Positions 33,451-47,479 of a stretch of DNA of 64,000 bases are shown here, piece after piece. The notes under the pieces are model-generated. The model worked only from the letters and a program-made list of their open reading frames with translations. It did not search any database and was not told the DNA's origin. Positions within the stretch are counted from its first letter, which is position 1; every line of letters begins with the position of its first letter. A program made the position numbers and the translations under genes. Origin of the DNA: Parietaria judaica (lineage: Eukaryota; Streptophyta; Magnoliopsida; Rosales; Urticaceae); assembly GCA_954871525.1 (NCBI GenBank), contig OX940870.1, positions 15,097,501-15,161,500 of the forward strand. Direction: 5' to 3'.

Positions 33451-36400
33451 TCACAACGTTGATGTTGGGCTCTGAACAACTATGTTCGACTGCTTCTTCT
33501 GCAGCCTCCCTCGCAGCTGTCGGATCTTCGCATCGACCCTCGCCGTGAACCCGATCTTGGTCTCTTGCCTCGCTTTCGACCGTTCGCGGGTCCACATGTG
33601 CTGATCTTCGACGTCCTTCTTGTAGTACTTGATCTCCTGGATAATGTGGTGATCCATCGGGTTAAAGCATCTCTGGAATGAAATGTGGCCTAGGTAAGGG
33701 AGGTTGCAGGCGACCGTCACCAAGAGCGTCGCCGACCAGAAGGTGGGCGCCGGACCTAGGGCTTCAATGAGGAGCTGATACGCGTTGCCCGAGACCATTG
33801 GAGAAACCATTCCGTAGAGCAAGAGGAAGATGTACCACATCGCGATGCTTCCCCACACAAATAGATGTTGGATCCACGTGAAGTGGCTCATCGTTAGCGC
33901 GATCTGGCAGTTGACGGCCCAGATGATGCAGGTGAACATGGCAGTTCCCATGACGGTCATATCGGCGGTTTGGCCGCCGGAGCGGAAGGCCTGGTCGTAG
34001 AAGATGATAATGTTGAGGAAGAAGATGATGAGCGAGGAGTAGACTCCGTTTCCCATCCACCCGAGGATTCTGTACCAATCAAAGAACAGGTTTTTGGGTC
34101 CTTGCTGGTACAACGCCGGGAACTGTGGGAAGCCATTGGGGAATGGTTAGAAAACGAGTTTCCCGGTGATCGGTAAGAAAAGAGACGGAACAGACTGGTC
34201 TCACCTGTAGGCAAACCTCGGAAGATACATCCTGTTCGAACACTCCAAGGGAAATTACGGGGAGCGAGGTGAGAATGACATTGAATGTCAGCATGTACCA
34301 GTCGTCGTATATTGATTGCCCGGAAAATGCAGTGAACGCCTCAAAGTAGAAGAGGGTGAGACCGAATGCGATGTTTTTGTAGAAGAAATAGCAAATCTGA
34401 AAGGAAAGAAAGCTTTGTCAATCAGTCATCTAGGAAATACCAAAATGCGATATAGGCGACCGCAAAAAGAATAAAAATTGTAATCACCATCTGGGCAATC
34501 CGCTTGTAGCACCAGTGTCCGTGAACTACCAAAAGTCTCTCGAGGAACCGAAACTGGGCGATTGAGAAGTCACTGGCCATTACAGCCTGAAATATAAATT
34601 GACAGCTATAAGATTCATGATCAAATATATACATAGCCGACCCAGTTTGCTGATTATGCATATATTTAACTAGGAGTTGGTCAGAAATGGTACCAACCTG
34701 CATACCTTCGACCCCACTAATGCCAACACCGATGTCAGCTTCTTGTATCATTCCGACATCGTTCGCACCGTCACCAATTGCCAACGTGGTTTTTCCCGTT
34801 CCTTCTTTAACCAACCTCGTCACCTAGTAAAAATGAGGACAGTTTAGAACAGTCTGCATCTGCTATTGTTAGATATTATACTTAACAACTCTAACAACTC
34901 TAAGTCTTACCAGTGCCTTTTGCTTTGGGGAAACACGACAGCATATGACGGATGCGCAGTCAACCGCTAATGCTAAGAACTGATACTTCATATCTTTCTC
35001 TAAAGCATAGCTCAACGTTTTCCCGTCAATGATTAGCGCAAATGCAGCGTGCGGGTCTTTCTCCAGCTTGACCATTTGCAAGGCATTGGTTATTTGGTTC
35101 AAGATGTTCTCTTTCACAGCCTGTTCATTGGGAAAAAACAAAAGAGTCTAACCTGAAATCAAACAAACTTCTCTGAACCAAAATTTGGAACTGTCTTCGA
35201 AGTAATATGTACCTCTCTGTTTTCTTGAGCTAAAGGATCTGCGTTTGTTGTTGATAAGCATATCTGCTTCATGCCCTGCCGGAGTAAACTGCATGCATAT
35301 CTGCAAATGAAAACAAAAAAAATTATCAGATCTTATTTTTAGAGTAAAGCTAATGATAAGATTGTCGTTTTCTATTTAATGAGTAGAGACAGACCCTATA
35401 TTTATAGCCGTTTCCATCTTATCACCCGTTAACACCCAGATCTTGAGACCGGCTTGTGCAAGTTTGTCTATGCACTGAGGCACCTGAAGCAAAGTATAAA
35501 GAGGAAACAATTTAATTCAACAAACAAGGCAATTCTGTATTGAACGTTTTGAATAATGCTCCTTTCTACCCCTTTTTGTAATTTGTCTTCAACAGCGGTA
35601 CAGCCAACAAGTATCAGCTCCTTTTCGATCATATCTGATACTCTCTCGAGCATCGTCTCTCTATCGGCCACAATAGCCGTCTTTGCTTTCTGAAACTCAC
35701 TGTTCCAAGAAGAGAACTCGGACTCCTCAAGCTTTCTGTAACCAAGTGCCAGGGTACGTAATCCGGCTTCTCCGTATTCTTTCAAATGTTTTGCTGTTGT
35801 TTCCTCATATTTTTTACCATTTTTTGCCAGACGCTCGAAAATGATGCTGTTTGTATATATAAAGAAGAATCATAACAGAGATCAAGAACTGTATAAGATG
35901 TATACATGAATTATGGAAGGTTGAAAAGAAATGCACGCCTGACCTGTCAGCACCTTTGCATAAAAGAAAAAGCTGCCCGTCCTCATCTCGCACGATCACT
36001 GACATTCTCTTTCTTTTACTGGTGAATTCCAACAAACATAGTACCTTGTATTCTCTGTATGCGCAAACAAATCAATATATATTACGACACCAGAATAATG
36101 TTAGTATAAGAGTAACTAAAATACAGTTCGATAATTTCTCACCTTTCAACCAAAGAAGGATATCTTTCACGGACAAACACACTAGATTGAGTTCTCTTAC
36201 AGAATTCAAAACCGAATTCTTTTGCAGCCACGAGAAAAGCAGCTTCATCTGGCGACTCAGCTTCATATGCGATATTGCCAGTCTCTTCACTTATCTCGGG
36301 AATTGCAGTGTGGCAAACAGCTAATATCCGGAAGAATAACATGGCAACATCAGGATTGGGCTCTTTCAACCAATTTCCGTTCATGATCCGACCATCTTCG

Positions 36401-37935
36401 AAGCTAAAACCCTTTATAATGGGCTTATGATCCTGTCCGTGGTTGGATGTAACAACAGTCTCAAGCTCAATTTCTGCAGCCGCCCTGTTCTCCCAAGAAC
36501 TCGATGCACTATTCTTATTGGGAAAATTTGAGAAGTCATCATCGGGCTCTCCTAAATCAAAAGCCATCTGTTTCGCCGCAGCAACTTCAACCTCACTGGA
36601 TCGAACCCCGTATGCAGTACCAGCGATAGAACACTTCAGAAAGTCCATTTGATTGCAAGTCAAAGTGCCGGTTTTATCAGAGAGGATAGTGTCAACCTGT
36701 CCCAACTCCTCGTTCAAATTCGATGTCCGTGCAAGTGCGGGATTTCCTGACTCTTCATCATACATGTGTATGTCTTGATTGATAAAGGTTGCTTGCAAGA
36801 CCTTCACAACCTCAATCGAAACGTAAAGGGAGATGGGAATCAAGTAGCCATAAAGGATGAGAGCAGTTACCAAATGGATAAGACCCGCCAAGCCAGGTTT
36901 TTTCGGATTGTACATATCAGTAGTGCGGTTGGGCTGCAAGTACCATGAATCCGGCATTTGGTACTTTATCTTTATTGCAAACCCTATCGAGCTCGCAAGC
37001 GAGATTAGCACAAGGAGACTGAAGAGCAGGTATATGATATTGTCCATCTTCTTCTCTATCCTGCTCCGTTTCGAGGGGGACTTTGTTGCATTTTGCATGA
37101 CCTTGCTGTCATGACCGGTGAAAATTACTACGCCATACACGAAAGGCGTGTTCCTCAGCTTTGAATCTCTGAGCAGAATCTGATTCGGATCGAGAGGGTA
37201 GACCTCGTGTTCATACTCGAGATTACCCACGAAGCTGTAGAGATTCGGGTTCGGATCCTCGCATTGGATGGTCCCTTTAAAGTCCTTGAAAGACGCGTCA
37301 TCCTCCAAAGGTAAGGTCACTTCTAAACACCTCTTTACCTTCAAATTTGTCTCGCCGTCCAAATTCATCGTCTCCACATAGCAAATTCCGTCCTCATAAC
37401 TCGACGAGAGCAGAAGCAAATCTGCAGGGAAGAAACGATCCTTCTCCACCTTCAACACATCTCCAACCCGGATCTTATGCCACCCTCTATTTCCGAAAAC
37501 TCCATTCCCCTTGTGGACCAGAACTTTCCGGCGGTTGACCTTCACGTCTTGCAGGAACCGGCGCCAGTCCTCGAGCGCTTCCTTGGCCATACTCAGCCCC
37601 ACGACGAAAGCCAATGGGGCGATCATACTCACCGGGGAGAAGGGTGAGACAGAGGTGATAGAGATCACTGCCGCTATGAGAAAATACACGTTGGCGACGC
37701 GTCGGAACTGCTCGAACAGAGCCTTTGGCAAGAAAGTGACGAAATTGTACTTGGTTGTGGAGATTGAATTGGAGCAGTATTTAAGAGGCTTCTTTCTGTG
37801 CAGAAGAGGTTGGTTGCAGTAAATTGTTCTGTTATGAACGGGCGGCGGGCCATCCTCCGAGACATTCGGGCGAAGGCAAGAAAATGTGTACAATTGGCTC
37901 TGCTTGATCCTGGCTCTTATTCTTCCCCCAGTCAT
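33451..37935 (-). CDS. P4-ATPase phospholipid flippase (ALA4-7 type)
   Basis: Moves phospholipids to the cytosolic leaflet of cellular membranes using ATP. Ten exons by eye, in transcript order: 37935-36143, 36054-35944, 35846-35570, 35483-35395, 35300-35213, 35120-34911, 34823-34698, 34586-34488, 34396-34205, 34122-33451. All junctions keep frame and give 1218 residues, normal for the family. The actuator loop has DGET at 193-196. The fourth TM segment has the P4-specific PISL at 367-370. The phosphorylated Asp is 420 in DKTGTLT. The hinge GDGAND is at 873-878. The large C-terminal membrane domain lies in exons 8-10. The N-terminus [23 protein letters not shown] resembles the ALA4/5/6/7 subgroup. 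Which member it matches, and whether it pairs with an ALIS beta-subunit, cannot be told here. Confidence 0.93.
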
Positions 37936-38327
37936 CTTTCAAGCAAATATCACCCACCCAGACAATTATAATTGGCACATAACCCCTGAGGAGAGAATCA
38001 AAATCCCCGTCTTTCCGGTTCCAAGATGTCGGGATTTCGACAAACCCGGATGATTTCGACACTCTCCTGCACGAAACAACACGCTTCCAATGTTACAATT
38101 GACACACCAAAAAAAGAAAAGATTCATGCATCAATGTGGATAATCAAGAGAATTCGAACAACCAGAGACGAATATCATGTAAAGATTCAGATCCAAAAGA
38201 CAGTGATTAGGCAAACATAATTCGGGAAACAATGCGAGCCGGATATAGCTCAAGAACCGAAAGAATCCAGCTCCGAATTGCAGAAATTGCGAATCGGAAT
38301 CGAGTGGTCGCCGGCGACAATCGCGAA

Positions 38328-38362
<35 letters not shown>
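38328..38362. repeat. (GAA)n microsatellite
   Basis: AAG/AGG triplet run about 400 bp upstream of the flippase ATG, probably in its 5' UTR or a 5' UTR intron. Confidence 0.8.
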
Positions 38363-38473
38363 AAGCTGTGTGTGTTGTTCTAGAAATGTAAATACCTGGA
38401 TCAGGAAGGTGGTCAGAGAATCCCCATGACCGGCGCGGGAGAGGAAGCTTGGAGCCGCGGATCAATGGAGAAT

Positions 38474-38479
<6 letters not shown>

Positions 38480-38509
<30 letters not shown>

Positions 38510-38541
38510 CGAAAACGGTAAAAGAAAATTCAACCAGAGAT

Positions 38542-38583
<42 letters not shown>
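38480..38583. repeat. two (GA)n tracts in flippase 5' region
   Basis: Two GA runs of about 15 units each (about 38480-38508 and 38549-38582). In the sense of the flippase they are CT tracts 0.55-0.65 kb upstream of the ATG. CT microsatellites are common near plant transcription starts, so this may be the core promoter or leader. Confidence 0.7.
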
Positions 38584-38585
<2 letters not shown>

Positions 38586-38659
38586 TTTAGGCTAAAATCA
38601 GAAATACTTTCTCTCTCTACAACTCTCTCTCTCCTCCTTTTGAAGAGCCAATGACAGGA

Positions 38660-39328
38660 ATTTTCGGGTCGCTCTTTTTCCCGAATTTATATTATTATTT
38701 TCCCTCCACATTTCCTACTAATTTTAATTAGAAAATTGGATGTATTACACTAATTATTATCTAATTAATATATATGTGGAATTTAGTAAGATATTTCGTG
38801 GGTAATTTAATTTGTGTAAAGTAGGACTCTTATGATTGGATTGTAGGGCATTATTAGACCTGGACTAGTTGTCACAAAATTTCCGTAGAGGCTCCTTTAT
38901 TTGAATATTTATATATTTTTTATTATTATTAATTAGTCAGCTGCCGATTGGGAGCTACATAAACGACAGTTCATGGGTCCCAACGTAGCATTTTTTTCTT
39001 CTTCTTCTTAGAATAGATATTTATATTCAATGTTTTTTTCCCTAAACAAAAAAAAAAGATATTTATTATATACAAATACAATGTTTAAGAATTATGAAAC
39101 TGAAATTCGACCAATTTCGCTAGTGTATATACTACAGGGAGATTTATGGATACTGATTTTGTCAGTCTGATTATAGGGCATGTGTATAATTGATAAGTAT
39201 AATAAGGAATTTTTTATTTTAAAATATAATATTTAAATTATTTTACTATCAATAATTTTTTAACAATATTTATTATGTTCCTCTCTTTCTTTCATATAAA
39301 TTCGCAATTCGGCTCATCCAAGCTACTA
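38660..39328. other. upstream spacer of the flippase gene
   Basis: AT-rich DNA, no gene seen. It probably contains the distal promoter of the flippase gene. Confidence 0.35.
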
Positions 39329-39337
39329 TTTATAAAA

Positions 39338-40135
39338 GGGTTAATTGCGATAATAATGCACAACTTTGGTCAAGAGGGGTTTTAGGTCCCCAATCTTTCA
39401 AAGTGTGGGCAAAAATACACAATCTTTGTTAAATGTAAAATCCGTTGGTCCTTCCGTTAGGGATGTTAAATTATACTGATGTGGCATCGTTAAACTGACA
39501 AATTGACTGCCAACTTGTAATATTAATTGTATAATTTAATTAATAAGAATAAATTAAATCATATATTTAATTATGATTCAAAAAAATTAATACTTTAAAT
39601 TAAATAAATAATTTTTACTCCCCCTAAAAATCTAACAGGCTCTTCGTCAACACATGAGTAAATTTTTTGAAAAACGACGGATTATAAAACACGACAAAAT
39701 TTGCAAAGATTACATAACGACAGTTTATTAGAAACGACTAGAATTTTGAAAAAACGACTAATTATTAAAAACAACTGTAATTTAAAAAAATGACATAGTA
39801 TCAAATGTGAATAAAATTGAAGCACGAGTTCAAAAATAAGAACTACGCGTTAAATAAGTATTGCTCGTTAATTTTAAGTTTTCATTTATTTTTTGAATCA
39901 TAATTAAAATATTTAAATTTATTCTTATTAATTAGGTTATGTAATTAATATTACAAATTGGCAATCCATTTGCCAGTTTAACGATGCCACATCAGCAGAA
40001 GTTAACATCCCTAACGGAAGGACCAACAGATTTTACATTCAAGAAACGTTGTGTATTTTTGCCCACACTTTGAAAGGTTGAGGACCTAAAACCTCTCTTG
40101 ACCAAAGGTTGTGTATTATTCCCGCAATTAACCCT
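39338..40135. mobile_element. MITE with 9-bp TSD (Mutator-like)
   Basis: 798 bp. The left end GGGTTAATTGCG has its complement CGCAATTAACCC at the right end, and the inverted arms are long: GGTTTTAGGTCC... near 39376 against GGACCTAAAACC near 40084, and GATGTGGCATCGTTAAAC near 39477 against its complement near 39977. A 9-bp TSD TTTATAAAA lies at 39329-39337 and 40136-40144. The interior (39530-39960) is AT-rich and non-coding. It shares its first bases with the element at 1057. Confidence 0.87.
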
Positions 40136-40144
40136 TTTATAAAA

Positions 40145-40908
40145 TAACAATAGAGAATGATTTTTCTCCAACAAAATACAAGTCTGTTTGATTTTTTATC
40201 ATATTATAAAAAAAATCACTTTACAAAGAATTCTTCTGTCGAACATTATTTGAAACTATTCGACTCTGAGATAAATGTTGACTCGTTCGAATATTCATCA
40301 TTCAACGTTTTCTTTATTTAATCACTTCTCAAGTGTAATTTGAAGCTAACACGATACAGATACTTGGTTTGAATATTTTTTTTGTTTTTCATTTAAAAAA
40401 ATCGAGTTTCACTTATAATTAACTACTCGGTCTAGTTCTAGTTGGGAAGGCTGGGCGAAATAAAACCAAAATGCATGGCTTGCTTTTGAACAAGTTTTTA
40501 TTTTTTACTGTGTTGTAAAACTTATGATTAACATGGTTGAAAGCTGTAGATTAATAACGATGAACACGTGAAAGGCTTTAACAGCAGCGATTTTCCATTA
40601 AATTGAATTACTATTTGAAGCAATTAACAGGTTCACGTATATGAATATCATCTAGACTGTTGATGATTATTCTAGGAAGGAAACATACGTGTCGATTGTT
40701 GATTGTTGTAAGAAAAATAGTCCATAATGGTCGAGTTGTACAAGTATTTTCTCACTATAATTTTTCCACGATACGGATTACTTTTTTTTTTTAGTAAAAT
40801 CCCATGCAATGGCCATGTGGTCGATGATTATTTCAAGTATCATAGTAAATGTCTTCAACCAAATAAGCGACAAAGTCCAACTTAATTAAGAAGTTCAAAA
40901 TCATACGC

Positions 40909-40939
<31 letters not shown>

Positions 40940-43900
40940 CTCCTTGTGTATCATATTTCATAACGCTTAAGGTTTATAAAATATGCAATAATCTAACAAT
41001 TTAAGTTACTATATATGAAATTTTAAGGAAACTTCCACAATATATATATATATATATATATATATTGTTATGTTGTAATATTTTTACGTGTAATTATATA
41101 CTTCAATTTTATGTGATAATATATCATCGAGCAGAAACAAAATCCAAAACTCGTCAAATCAACTATTTAAATCCTCTTTAGCAACGGTTGTATATTGTTG
41201 TTTCATTTAATACTTGTGAATATTATAATGAGACATTACATCACTATAATATTTAAAAAAAAATGCTTGTTTTCATTAATTATAATATCGAGCATAATGT
41301 TATGTTATGCAATGTGTAACAAAGATACATAATTATGTGGACATTAGAATAAGACAAAACGTACAAACATATTATAAATATATAAGATAATTAATTTGGT
41401 AATCAATAATACTTTATAATTTGAAAAAGTAATAGTATAGATTGCAAGGTCAAATCTCAAAATTAAGGACCCACGATGAGGGCTCCCACTCCCACCACAT
41501 GGTTGGTTAGCCAGCTATTAAAGCCAATGATGAGATTAAAAATATATATGTAAATCTGTATATATAGTATAACAATAGTCATTATTTTTTAGAGTAATAC
41601 TAATTTAAGTACTTGAATGTGTTATGATGGTAAATTTTTTGGACATCGAATTGATCGTCACAGTTTGAATCATATATTGAAAGTATTTGTAAACTGTCTT
41701 ACGTCAATTCGCAAGTACACAACCAGATCATAAATTTCTTTCAAATACTCCGCGCGCAGTTTAAAAGGAAAGCGGCAGTTATGAGGCTAGCCCAGGGCCG
41801 GTCATGACCATAGGCGGGCGCCTCGAGTCCTCATATTTTGAGGGATCCAATTTTATTAGATATATTATGTATATTTGATTAAATATAAATAAGTAATATA
41901 AGAGCTCCAAAAATTTACTTAACATAAAACTCTAACCTATAAAAACGACAAACTCAGGACCAGTCCTAGGCGAACTCCATGTGTTGTATGAAGGTGCCGA
42001 GGCATGCCATGCACTGTATATAACTCTGCTGCTTGGACTCTAGTTATATTTATGAACATGCCTTGTGAAATCTTTACTAACAAGATTTATTTTTAAATAG
42101 TTATTAATTGTTTGGATCATTTCACACGCAAAGAGAAGTGTTGCAAAATAAAATAGGAGATCAAGGTTAAGAAAGTAAACTTTCTTAAGCTTTTAAATTA
42201 GCAAATGGTTAAAATAAAATATGTGTGTGTGTTTCTGAACATTGAACATAAGAATGATCGTGCCATATTTTTTTATTAATTTATTCGTCTATGAAGATTG
42301 AACAATGTTATTTAGACATAATTAACGACTTGACTGACAAAGGCATAAATATTATCGGATATATATAATATTAATCTGACTAATCGACTCAAGGATTTGA
42401 AGAGCATGTGAACAAGAAATATTCCAATTCCAAAATATATATTCTAATTGAATTCGTACGTAGACTATAATATATATAGACATGTAACGTGTTCAAAGAC
42501 TGTTTTCCTAATGTAAATATATTGACGTTAATGCAATTAATAGTAGATTTATCAATGGATTTTTCTTATTTTTTCCAACTTCAAATAGACTAGATATCTT
42601 CAAGAATATGTTTACGCCTTATATAACACAAAAAGAAAAATTAATTAATAAGGAAGGAAGAAAGAAAGGACAAATTAAACATGGAACATGGTGAACAATA
42701 CACTATTTCGGAAACATTTTTTATTTTGGTTTGTTCCAATTGTTTGATATTGAATGAATATACGTAAGAATTTGGGTATTAAGTTATTTACCATTTTGTA
42801 CGTGAAAAGTTATTTTTATTCCGTATTTGTGTATTTGAAGTATTTGAAGTATTTTAACTTCTGAATACTTGTGCTATAAGTATTCAAGGATCACAAAACA
42901 ATGACGATTCAATTTTGTTTATGTTGAGTCAACGTCTATTAATAATTCAAATAAAAGTACGTATCTTTATTTTTATAAAAATGTTAAACAATTATTTTTT
43001 AGAGTTTAATCATAAACATACACGTATCATTTGTATCTCAACTTTGTGTTGTAGCTACTATTTTCATTTAAATATAGATACGAGAATATCAAAATGGTGC
43101 GCTTTGTATTAGATTAGGAGCTTATGTACTACATATTTCTTAAATTGTTAAATTATATCGGCCGGTCGCACATTCATTCAACGTTTATCAATTTTTTAGA
43201 AGTTAAATTTAAAAGGATGACATTAGAATTGGTGTGTATATTACACTAGCACCCATAAATTTATAAATTTCTCAAGATGGACCCGCTAGATTTTATAATG
43301 ATATAATATGTGCAACTAGTTTGAATTCATAGATTCGTAACTTAATTTTATAATATGGTAAATAAATAATATAAGTATTTCTATTATAGTTTAATTTAAA
43401 TTCAAAGATATAACGAAAAAACTTAACCTACACTTTTTCTTTGTCCAACTAGTTACTTAAAGTGGCTTTCTCGGTAATTGCATATTTGCCATTCACTGTT
43501 ATAATTATTTATTAGTATTTCACTTCACCAACTTTTTTGGCCCAATAATTTTATTGGAGTCATACTAAGCAAGTATCTCTGTCTAGGACTGTGTGTGATT
43601 TATTTCACTTACTTATATATTTATATGATTTATTTAATCATTTTTCATGCACACCTTTCTAATTATGATTTTCTCTTCATTAATAACTTACATTAGTTGA
43701 GGAATAAGGTATTAATTGTTGTACTTGTGAAATATCAGTTTACCCAATTTTTCCAAAACCATGACATATATTTTTTCCACACCATCAATGGTACATCCAA
43801 TATGCTAGTGTAAGCCACAAATCAATATTCAATTGGAAAATAAATTCAACTTTGTGGTGCTCCACTTATATTAAGGATTAAGAATATGATAATTTCTTAG

Positions 43901-44120
43901 AAAGTCCATTATGATTTATGAATATATTATATTGTCATGGCTAGCAAATTACTTTCCACATCGATCCACGCAGCTTTCATACTCATCTATGCAGAATTAA
44001 GACTAATTTTATTGAATTTCAAACTTATTATATTTTATTTATTTTTAGTTTCTGTATGGTCTCTAAGATTCTCTATAATTAAAAAAGTGATAGGATCAAT
44101 CCCGGTTAGATTGTGTAGCT
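40145..44120. other. AT-rich intergenic region
   Basis: About 4 kb with no convincing gene. (TA)n tracts are at about 40922-40939 and 41040-41065. 41770-42000 contains inverted-looking GGGCCGGTC and GACCAGTCC words that may be an old MITE. Frames at 42915 and 43937 have no domain and are taken as chance. Confidence 0.4.
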
Positions 44121-44670
44121 TAGGGTTGTAACTAAAACCCGGAATCCATATAGAAATCCGCATCCGTATCCGTATTCGATTTTAGAAATCGAATTTGTAT
44201 CCGGATTCCGGATCCGGATTCCAAACCGGATTCGGATACAGGTTTTGTTATTCTAAAATCCGGATATCCGGTATCCGGTTTTAAACCCGATTTATATAAA
44301 TTTTTTAATTTTTTTTAATTTTTTTTTTAGGATTTACTCATGCATTTTTATTTTTATATGTACTACATTTCTACGATTTTTTGGTGGTTGAAAGTTGAGA
44401 CAATGGCAAGATATGTACGATTTTTTTTATGGTTGAGACATACGTTTTATCTTTTTTTTATATAAATCGGAGTCGGATAAAAATCCAGATATACGGATAA
44501 TATCTGAATCTGGATTTCAAAACCGTATTCTAATAATAAAACCGGGATTTGAAAATAGATATCCGGATTTCCAGATCCGGATACGGGTAGTGATATTTGG
44601 ATATCCGAAAAACCAGATCCGAATACGTATAGTTCAAAAAAACCGGATATTCGCTCCGGTTACACCCCTA
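44121..44670. mobile_element. hAT-type MITE with CCGGAT arrays
   Basis: 550 bp. The ends TAGGGTTGTAAC and GTTACACCCCTA are imperfect inverted repeats of the TAGGGGTGTAA type seen in plant hAT elements. The arms are packed with ATCCGGAT-like words in both orientations (left arm 44145-44300, right arm 44460-44655). The 8-bp flanks no longer match cleanly, so it is old. Non-coding. Confidence 0.68.
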
Positions 44671-47258
44671 GCTAGCTAGAGAAAACTTTGACGAAGTTGT
44701 GCGATCCGAAGATCGGTAATTGGATCAACCCGTGTTCAACAAATAAGCTTTACTACAGAAGTCAAATGAAAAAAAAGGAATGAGTTATACTAAAAAAACA
44801 ATAATAAAAAAGAGTGAGTTTTACTCCAACGGTTTTGCTTTATATATTTAATTAATTCTCTTTTATTGGTAAAGCAAGGTTGTGAGAAGCCATAGAGAGT
44901 AATTCCAAATGCATAAATCAATTAAACGCGTTATAGTTGCAAGGACTTAGCTGTTTGGATTGACCATTCTCAGCCGTCCGATTGATTGACTTTGGATCTT
45001 AGTTGGCAAGAACAGTAGTTCGAAGTTGATTACTGCACGCCGTACACGTGCATCGCCTGTGTAACTCACATTCTAGAAGAAGCTTATCTCCTGCCATAAA
45101 TTCCAAAATATAATGTCATAATTATTACATATTTAAGTATATATATATATATATATACTTATATACATTCTTTACTAGTTTATCACATTCACACAGTTTG
45201 TAGAGAATAGGCCTGGAAATAAAATCCGCAAATGCGTGGTTTTAATTAAAACCGGACCGATTAAAAAACTAAACCGAATTAAAATCGGGTTAAATCGAAA
45301 TTGAATTTTGAAAAACCCGTTATCGAATTAAACCGGTTCCAGGTTTCGGGTTTTATAATGTTTATATCCACTATAAAATAGAATTCAATTAATCAAAAGC
45401 TCTTTGATTTTTTTATTAAAAACAGTCATTAAAGAGACTGTTAATAAAATATTTCCTAATCAATATGATTCTGATAAGTGTTTCTCTTCGTTTCATTATT
45501 CATGAGCTGCAGTGAAACGGTGAGAAGAAAGACATAAGGTGTATTAAGTTTCTCTAGATATGATATTTTGTTTCTATTGTAAGTTATTTGCTAATTAATA
45601 ATAGGTGGATCAATTGGCTGAAAAATACTTTAATGACTTGCACAATATTTTTAAATGACTTAGTAATCGTGAAACAAGTAGCAATACACTAAAGTAATAA
45701 CTAGTTGGCTGAATTTCGATAACAAATTGATTGAATGAAAATCTTAAATGTGAACGTGCCAACTGATAAGAAGAGAGATTAGATCAGTGTTTTGAATTAC
45801 ATGCAAGAATTAAATTGTAGTTATCCAAATACTTGGATTGCCTACCAAATTATGTTAACCATAACATTCACAGTTACATGCAGAAATAAGTTTCTCAAAC
45901 TTAAAATTGATCAACTTTACATTGTCTCAAGATGGGTTGAGTGGTTTAGCTACATTGTCGATCAAAAAAGACACGATTGAGATTATTCAGAGTTGATTAG
46001 TATTTTTCTTTTAAAAATACTAGACGCGTCATAAAAATATACTTTTTCATCAAAATTAAATTTTGCAATTACGGTTAGGGCCTCCCAAAATTTCTCTACG
46101 CCTCGGGCCCTATATAACTTATTATTTAATCTTTAACCTTCGTAAAGTTTAATACTTGACCAGATGATTAATAAAACCCTAAAGTCCACACTCCACAGAT
46201 AATATCTTACCAGTTTGCCTAATTATTAGTCTTTGATTCATAAGAGTGGAGTAAAAGAAGCACATAATATCTCGTTCCTTTGCGTGTGAACATATTTTAA
46301 ATCAATTTTGGGACCAAAAGAGATACATAAAAGTAAGTGATATTTCTTGGACCCTCACTATTAAGACAGAGAAAAAGAAGATAGAGATGTGATGTTGATA
46401 TGTGAGCACCAACACACCCGAAACAAAGTGTCCAAAACACATTAAAAGAAGGTTGTGAAAGAGACATTGTTGATTGTACCATTTGTCCATTATTATGATT
46501 GATGAATTAAATCATCTGGTGGGTATAGTACATGAGCGATCTTTCCTGGAGATTTACGATGATCAGTAACTGAATCAAGGTTTGGATGGTAATAAGACGA
46601 AAAACAGTATTAAAAGCAAAACCTAATAAACATAAAATAAATAAATAAAAAAACCTTCATAAACTTGAGAAGTTGGGGAGCACGATTATTTAACGGGACG
46701 ACTAGGTCTCATCTTCAGACACGATTAATAATCTGGGGCGGGTTTGGTTCTATATAAAATTAGCTAAAAATAATTAAAAAAGCACAAACACGACATGAAA
46801 TACGAATTGTCACTCTTAATTCTGCCTATATCAATAGTATATTTTAAGTACGAGCCTATCATAATTCATCAGCAAATTGATGTTAAACAAAAGTTCAACA
46901 AATTGTGAGGAAGAATAGCCCAATACAAGAATTTGGAAGTTGAGAGATGAGCCCAATAATACAAAAGAACATTTGTTAAATTCTAGCCTGCAACATTAGA
47001 ATAAAGCACGACCAACTAGTGGAGATTTTTTTTTTTTATTCTTATTCATCAATTGAATCAATAATAATAGAAAATTAAAGAAAATGAGATACCATTTGAG
47101 AGAGTGATCGATGTTATTACAAATAGTAAAATATTGAGTTAATACCGAAAAATGGATAAAACTTAAAGCGGCTCAAGTTTAAATGTCGGGTCAGGCCCGA
47201 TGTTTTGGGAGTGAGCGGTTTTTCTGGTCTAAGAGTATGTTTTTGTGGAAAATGACAC
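44671..47258. other. AT-rich intergenic region
   Basis: No gene recognised. (TA)n lies at about 45139-45160. 45205-45360 has AACCGG and CGGGTT words like the end of a decayed hAT MITE. Short frames near 45792 and 46297 lack any domain. Confidence 0.4.
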
Positions 47259-47359
47259 AACCACTTTTTTTTTGAGAAAATCCCTTAAGCACTAAGATTT
47301 GCTCAACCACACCACTTTTTTTGAGAAAATCCCTTAAGCACTAAGATTTGTTCAACCAC
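47259..47359. repeat. 50-bp tandem duplication
   Basis: Two adjacent copies of a segment beginning ACCACTTTTTTTGAGAAAAT and ending CTCAACCAC or TTCAACCAC (about 47259-47310 and 47311-47359). They differ by one base plus the T-run length. Confidence 0.85.
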
Positions 47360-47479
47360 TTGGAGATATTCACTTAAAGATTTAAATCTTTGATAAACAT
47401 TTGATTTAAATAATTAAAAAAAAATCCAAATTAAATCTTTTCTGTTTATATCACACAAGAAAATGTGAACATAAATGGG

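Noticed and set aside
41770..42000. MITE with GGGCCGGTC / GACCAGTCC ends
   Set aside because: Only short end similarity. No TSD and no consistent inverted arms, so not listed as an element.
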